Of a stretch of DNA of 64,000 nt, positions 58,721 through 64,000 are shown piece by piece. The DNA is from Schistosoma mansoni. Its lineage: Eukaryota > Platyhelminthes > Trematoda > Strigeidida > Schistosomatidae. Within the stretch, counting starts at the first letter, position 1; each line of letters opens with the position of its first letter. The stretch is from the NCBI RefSeq assembly GCF_000237925.1, contig NC_031495.1, positions 14,333,749 through 14,397,748 of the forward strand, written 5' to 3'. The notes under the pieces were generated by a model. The model had not been told where the DNA came from, searched no databases, and worked only from the letters and a program-made list of their open reading frames with translations. The position numbers and the translations under genes are program-made.

Positions 58721-60238
58721 ATTTAATAACTTGATGATCTACGGAGAAAAATCTTATGCTTTGAAGAATATTGTTGAATATTCAAATGTAGATAAAACGG
58801 GATTTCTACGTACTAAAAGTACACATGATGCATTTTATTCAATGTATATAGAAAAATATTGTTTTACAAAGATTATAATCATACGTTCATTAACCATACC
58901 AATGATGGTACTTTGTGTATAGAATTCAATAATTATAAAATATACTTTAATTATTTACTCATTCGGTTACATTCAGAAGTACTGTTTATGTTAGGAATTA
59001 TTGTTAAATAAATATTTTTATAGTTCTGTTTAAATTTTGTATCCTCAAAAATTGAAAAGGATAAAATTCAAAAAAGTTATCAAGCTTGTACAAGGTATTC
59101 ACATACATAGTTATTTACATTGACCTCTTCACACCACCATGATTTGTCTTTTTATACTGCTTATTGATTGGCTTAATTGAATTTAAAATAATTTTACGCG
59201 CTTGTTCGTTTACTATATTCTTTATTTGCGGTGTCATAAATAATGGCCATACATCAGTCTAGAGATATGGGAAATAAAAAAAAATATTCAGTTTATAAGA
59301 CTACTGGTCTCTTTTCGTATTGAAACTCAATAAGAATAACTTTAGATTGTTATAAGAAATAGAATTTAGTCAATAAATACATTTCATCCATGGGATTGTA
59401 GACTGATTGATTAGCTAAGCGAGTCCAAACAGATCATACGTTGCTATGACTTCAGAGAGATCACATACTGTTTTGGGGCTGCACGATACGTAAGAGCTTC
59501 AAGTATACGTAGGCTTTGTTAATGAGTGAAAGTTATTCACCTAGCTGAGATCACGGAGCACAAGTCTCAGTCTGAATCAGTCCAGTGTCCATCATTTTTA
59601 AACAGTGTGATTTAGTCTTTCTTTTAAAGCGATTTGACCATTTATACTTCTAATATCTGTTAGGCCAAGCTTTAAGAAGTATATACTGTGATTGAATAGC
59701 ATTAAAGATTATAACAGAAATACTATTCCTTTTTCCAAAGTAAATTTCGTCTAGTGAGAAGTTTTCAACGCATCACTCAGTAGTAATGCAGTTTGTTCAC
59801 TTATCTTTTACAAGTCTAATTAGTCATAAATTAGCTTTACATAATGAACTGTTAAGTACGATGACTTGGATCCAAATTAATAAAAACCCATGGCCTCCTT
59901 AATGTGATTCTTATTTTCTTCATTTCTAAGCTAACTTGCATCTAACAATCATAGCTTAATACCACAGAGGTTTCGTCTATAAACTCTAATCTAGTTAGTC
60001 ATATGTTTGAATCATAGGTGATAAGAAAAGTTGAGATTAATTTAATTAAACACTGATTGCCCAACTTTTGAGTTGAAAGGAATACATCACTTTAAGTAGA
60101 GTAATTGCCTAAAGAGAATGTGTATGCCTAATTTATTACTCTTGCTGGTAGTCTATTGATGATTATCACTCCTAAGAATTTTGTCTGCTCCAGATATATA
60201 TAGATTTTCGTTTAAAATAATTACATTTGATGGATATG

Positions 60239-60418
60239 AAGTTCAACATGAACTCCCTGTCTTGCTATCGCAGAACGCAAAGCATTTAAATGCAATTGTC
60301 CCGAGGAATAGCAGGGAGGACCTGAACATTCTTTAATTAGGTGTTTGATGAAAATATTTACGTCAGAGTTTTGAAGGGGGTGGTTGTTATCTACTGATAC
60401 TACCATGTGATTATCTTG
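60239..60418 (-). CDS. Candidate exon, same strand as the unknown gene above it
   Basis: An open minus-strand segment encodes VVSVDNNHPLQNSDVNIFIK and, further on, LHLNALRSAIARQGVHVELH, with balanced, protein-like composition. It ends at a possible GTAATT donor or a TAA stop shortly after. The acceptor is unclear: the best AG leaves phase 1, whereas the exon at 61056 ends in phase 0. It may be a distal exon of that gene with another exon between. Confidence 0.35.
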
Positions 60419-61055
60419 CAACACTACTTACTGAATGTATTCAAGAAATAAGCACCTGTGGGTTATGAATCAGTGACTAAATGAAATCATATTTGACGTG
60501 TAGAATAACTACACCGATTTCATCTCCGTACACTGCTACAGAACAAATGTTTGTAGTTTTAGGTCAAACTGACAATGGTGAAATGATCATTGAAAGCTGG
60601 AAGGCTCTGTACAACTTCTTTGTTCTAGTATGAGACTGCTCAAGAACATTTATATATTCTCTGACATTTCCACAGGGACAAAATAAATTGTTTTTTCCAC
60701 AGACATAATATGATTTTTAGCTGCTCCTTTTCATCAGTCATTTATTATATTTCACTTCATAACAGTGACTCAATTTAGCTTCCTGAGAAATAAGACTATC
60801 AACTACGACGTCGACTGATATATTGTCTTTTTTAGGTTTCTAGAATTCCCCTTATATATATATATATATATCAGATATCTTTTGGATCGTTTTATAATAT
60901 TTTATGAATCTTTTACTTGAAAATTTGATTTTCGCAAGTTTCGAACTGAAATATTCATACAAATATCAATGTAGTTGTAGTTATGTATATTCTTTTGAAA
61001 AAAGACAGTCAAATTTCTATCAGATCATGTTGAAAGTTAAAGTAAAATTACTTAC

Positions 61056-62303
61056 TGTGTTTTGATATAAACTGCATTTATTAGTTGGTTTATACTTCGA
61101 CTTTAGCGATCGCTTTATTGGTTTGAATCCAAAATCTGTATGAAGCTTCGGACTAGCGATAATTATTAACAATTGTTCATTCATTCTAATATTCTCATGA
61201 TCCAGTGGAATATATTTGAGAGAGGCTTTCATATCATGAATTAAATTTCCTGAACAACAGCTTACACTTTCGAACCATCTGTGATAATTCATTTCGACAG
61301 GTAGATCAATTACCTGAAAAAAATAGAGACAGTATTATTTATTTAAGTTGATAGAGAATATTGTAGATATATGACATTCATTTAGTTTCATTTTTACATT
61401 CAAATAAAAAAACGTACTACTGGTTTTGAATAAGTAGCTCAATTTCAGTGTAAATGCATACTAGACTGGTAACAATACTTTAGGAAAAACTAGACCAGAG
61501 AAGGCAAAGTAGCCACTAATAATCGCGAAATGAAAAAATTGTTTTCTAATTACAATTTCTAGCAAATACCTTGAAGACTTCTTCGTATTTGATGCATATA
61601 CTATCACTTCTTCAGTAAGACAATTTACTGTCAATCAACCTCTGCTGTGTTATCTTTCCCTAATTCATCGTCAACTTAATATATTAAGAAACATGACATT
61701 TTATGGCATTTCAAAGCGATTGGACGTAAATCAGTTTCAAAGTTGGTTTAAAAAAATATAATTGGCTAACGGAGAGCTCAAAATCACTTGGTTATTAGCG
61801 TGAAAAGTTGCCAACCTGATCAGAGTTCCAGACTGTATTTAAAGGATTTTGTTTGGATTAAGTCAAACAAAATTAACTCTGCTTACGTCCCACTGAATAT
61901 TGAAACCGGCATCTAATAAATCTTTAAACAAAGATCTCATTTCAATAGCAGATTGTTCACATTGTTCATCATTGAATCTACCAATCCAATTTTGAAGTTT
62001 CTTGATAATCAGTAATTTCCCTTCTGCTTTTTCAAGATTCTTTAAAGCGTGTCCAAAGAATTCTTTCTTCAGACCAACACATTCATATATAATGATCTTA
62101 TCATATACATTTAACTTTAATGTTTTCAGGTCATTCGAATGATGACTTTGATATTTATTGTTTGCCAAATACTTTGATATATTCTCTTTACTAGAATCTA
62201 ATGAAATTCTTTCAATAAAACATACAGAATCCGTTTCATTTAACTCTCCATAAAAGTAAATAATCTCAACAATTTCCCTAGCGTATGCTTGCCAAGATCC
62301 CAT
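61056..62303 (-). CDS. Unknown gene, first two coding exons (partial)
   Basis: Exon 62303-61887 starts ATG (MGSWQAYAREIVEIIYFYGE) and gives 139 codons to a GTAAGC donor. Exon 61313-61056 (TTTTTTTCAG acceptor, GTAAGT donor) adds 86 codons, phase 0 on both sides. The joined 225 residues have no signal peptide or membrane segment. A basic helical segment (KAEGKLLIIKKLQNWIGRF) is followed by SLFKDLLDAGFNIQWD, then V at the splice, then hydrophobic LLIIIASPK. The length and alternating hydrophobic strands suggest a folded domain, possibly alpha/beta, but I cannot name a family. No in-frame ATG upstream was preferred, because TAA lies close above it. Confidence 0.65.
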
Positions 62304-64000
62304 TATTAATATTTCTCATAAGTAAAATGAATTCCTTTCTAATTCAAAGTATAAAAAGAATTTAGTTCGAGAATATTGTTTATCATCAGCTTGTTAAATA
62401 TATCTTTATTGATTCAATAATAGTTTAGCTTAGTAAAGCCAATGAGAATTGATTCATATGACAGATTCGATCACGTTATTTTAGTACACTTATTATAATG
62501 GGATCTGTTTGTTTTCTTGAAAAATAGTCTAATAAACCGAAAAGTTTAGTTTTTTAGTACAAATATCTAATATTACAAAATGTTAGAATAAGAAAGCCAA
62601 TAACCTTTTCTTTACGGATTCACAATGTTGAGAGACGAGAAACAAAGTAGGAACAAACCTGGAGTCAGGAAAGATTTAAGATCAGTCGTCGTAATAAACC
62701 ACTTTATTTTAGCCATGATGATCATCGATGGGCAGGAGAAACAGTCTACAAATCGAGAATGTCTCGAACGATCTAATTACTAATTTGAGATGTGACAATC
62801 AATCCAAGTAAAAGGATAGTGCTAAACGTCATTTAAAAATAAAACAAAACAATTGAGAGTATTTTGAAACTAATGGAGTTGTGAGTAAGTAATTTAAATA
62901 TGATGCTTTCGTAAACACTATAATTATATTACATTTGTTATTTTCATACTCAATGGTCAAAGATAAACAAATCAAATAAGAACTAGAACACAAATTTTCC
63001 TGAGTATGTATTTTGTACCTGTTTGCGTATAGCCAGAAGGTACTTTGTGTACTAGAGGAGCATGAAGAGTATAGAGAGTGAGAAGGGCTGGAAAAGAGAA
63101 TGAAAGTAGAAAAGATGAATCGATGATCTAGCTGCAGGGATAGTTAAAATAGACTTACTTTGTACTCGATTTTCACTATTATAAGCATTTCTTCAAATAA
63201 TTCTCATAATTTGTGTAATGACCATCACTGACTGTGAAATTGTTGTCTAAAAAACATATTATTTGATATTCCTTCCGTTTTTTTCGAATCCCCCATAACA
63301 TGGCACTTTGATTATCGCTTACAAATACACTGTTGCACACATGTGCTTCTTGTTTTTAATTACCCACTGTTACGATAACAGATTTCTAATATGTCAGCTG
63401 TCTAGGTTTACAGATCATAGTAATATCCTTATTACATGCTTTATCTGGATATACGTCTTGGACCATATTAATTATAGTTGGAATTACTAACTATTTATAA
63501 TTGTGGATCACATGATCATGAGAAACTCGAATATGCATATTCCTGATAACTTAAGCAACGCCCCGTATATTTTTGTGTATATAATTTATATTGGATATAT
63601 TAACACACTAATTTTCTCTCTTAATAACTTTTTCATTATTTTTGAGATTGATATTTTTTGATCCACCACACTGCAACCGCACATTATTTACTGTTAAGTT
63701 TATCTTACATTGTCCCTACTCACTCTCCTTCCACTCCTTTGCTTACTGCTTTATACTACTTATTTATATTCAGTAAGCAGTTGTATCCTTAACGATTTCC
63801 ACATTTACATTGTAACGCAAGTTGTACTGTAACATTCGGAAACGTTCACATATATTTATGATGTTTATTGTACTTATCATTGTATTTGTCATTATAATCA
63901 CTGTACTTTGATTACTGTAACGGTTATCCACAGTTGTGTATTTGTTTAAACGTAACAGTTTCCATATCGTTTGCTCCTGGTTCGAGTTTCGATTGCCCAT
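62304..64000. other. Upstream of the unknown gene; no further gene recognised
   Basis: AT-rich sequence. A minus-strand open frame runs off the right edge (63770-64000, 76 codons) but is rich in Asn/Ile/Thr and shows no motif. Confidence 0.4.

Overview
The window looks like a flatworm nuclear scaffold, most likely Schistosoma. It is AT-rich, its genes are split by introns from about 30 bp to several kb, and it is full of repeats I recognise as schistosome-type: tRNA-like SINEs carrying hammerhead ribozymes (SM-alpha-like), CR1-like and RTE-like LINEs, and a decayed Ty3/gypsy fragment. Two 200-N scaffold gaps lie at 6339-6538 and 50730-50929. No prokaryotic signature, CRISPR array, operon or conventional tRNA/rRNA gene was seen. 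The genus call is inference from repeat and protein resemblance; no search was run.

Layout. (1) 221-6978, minus strand: four consecutive exons of a MOCS3/UBA4-type E1-like adenylyltransferase that activates a ubiquitin-like sulfur carrier. Its phases match at every junction and its introns are packed with LINE and SINE copies. (2) 7.4-13.9 kb: decayed LINE and SINE pieces and one unassigned candidate exon. (3) 13.9-16.4 kb, plus strand: a CR1-like LINE ending about 14 bp before the start codon of (4), a complete five-exon cytosolic malate dehydrogenase (16403-17521, 329 residues). (5) 17.5-21.8 kb: no recognised gene. (6) 21853-46206, minus strand: an EPS8-type gene of about 24 kb, with a PTB domain split over three exons, a helical middle region, and an SH3 domain followed directly by a stop codon. 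Its introns hold most of the hammerhead SINEs and a 268-bp fold-back element. (7) 46.4-57.1 kb: intergenic, with more hammerhead SINEs. (8) 57.1-58.7 kb: a LINE tail and a broken Ty3/gypsy pol fragment. (9) About 60.2-62.3 kb, minus strand: exons of a gene I do not recognise.

The host genes are ordinary housekeeping or signalling genes (sulfur-carrier activation, malate/oxaloacetate redox, actin and receptor signalling) and show no sign of working together as a unit. The most interesting system is the hammerhead-bearing SINE population. At least ten copies of one family (called family B here) combine a tRNA-like Pol III promoter with a type I hammerhead. Several copies keep every core base, two loci show the same head-to-tail unit junction, and several copies occur as inverted composites. 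This resembles the retrozyme / circular-RNA mode of spread described for other hammerhead repeats. A second family (family A, SM-alpha type) is also present, and its hammerhead cores have decayed.
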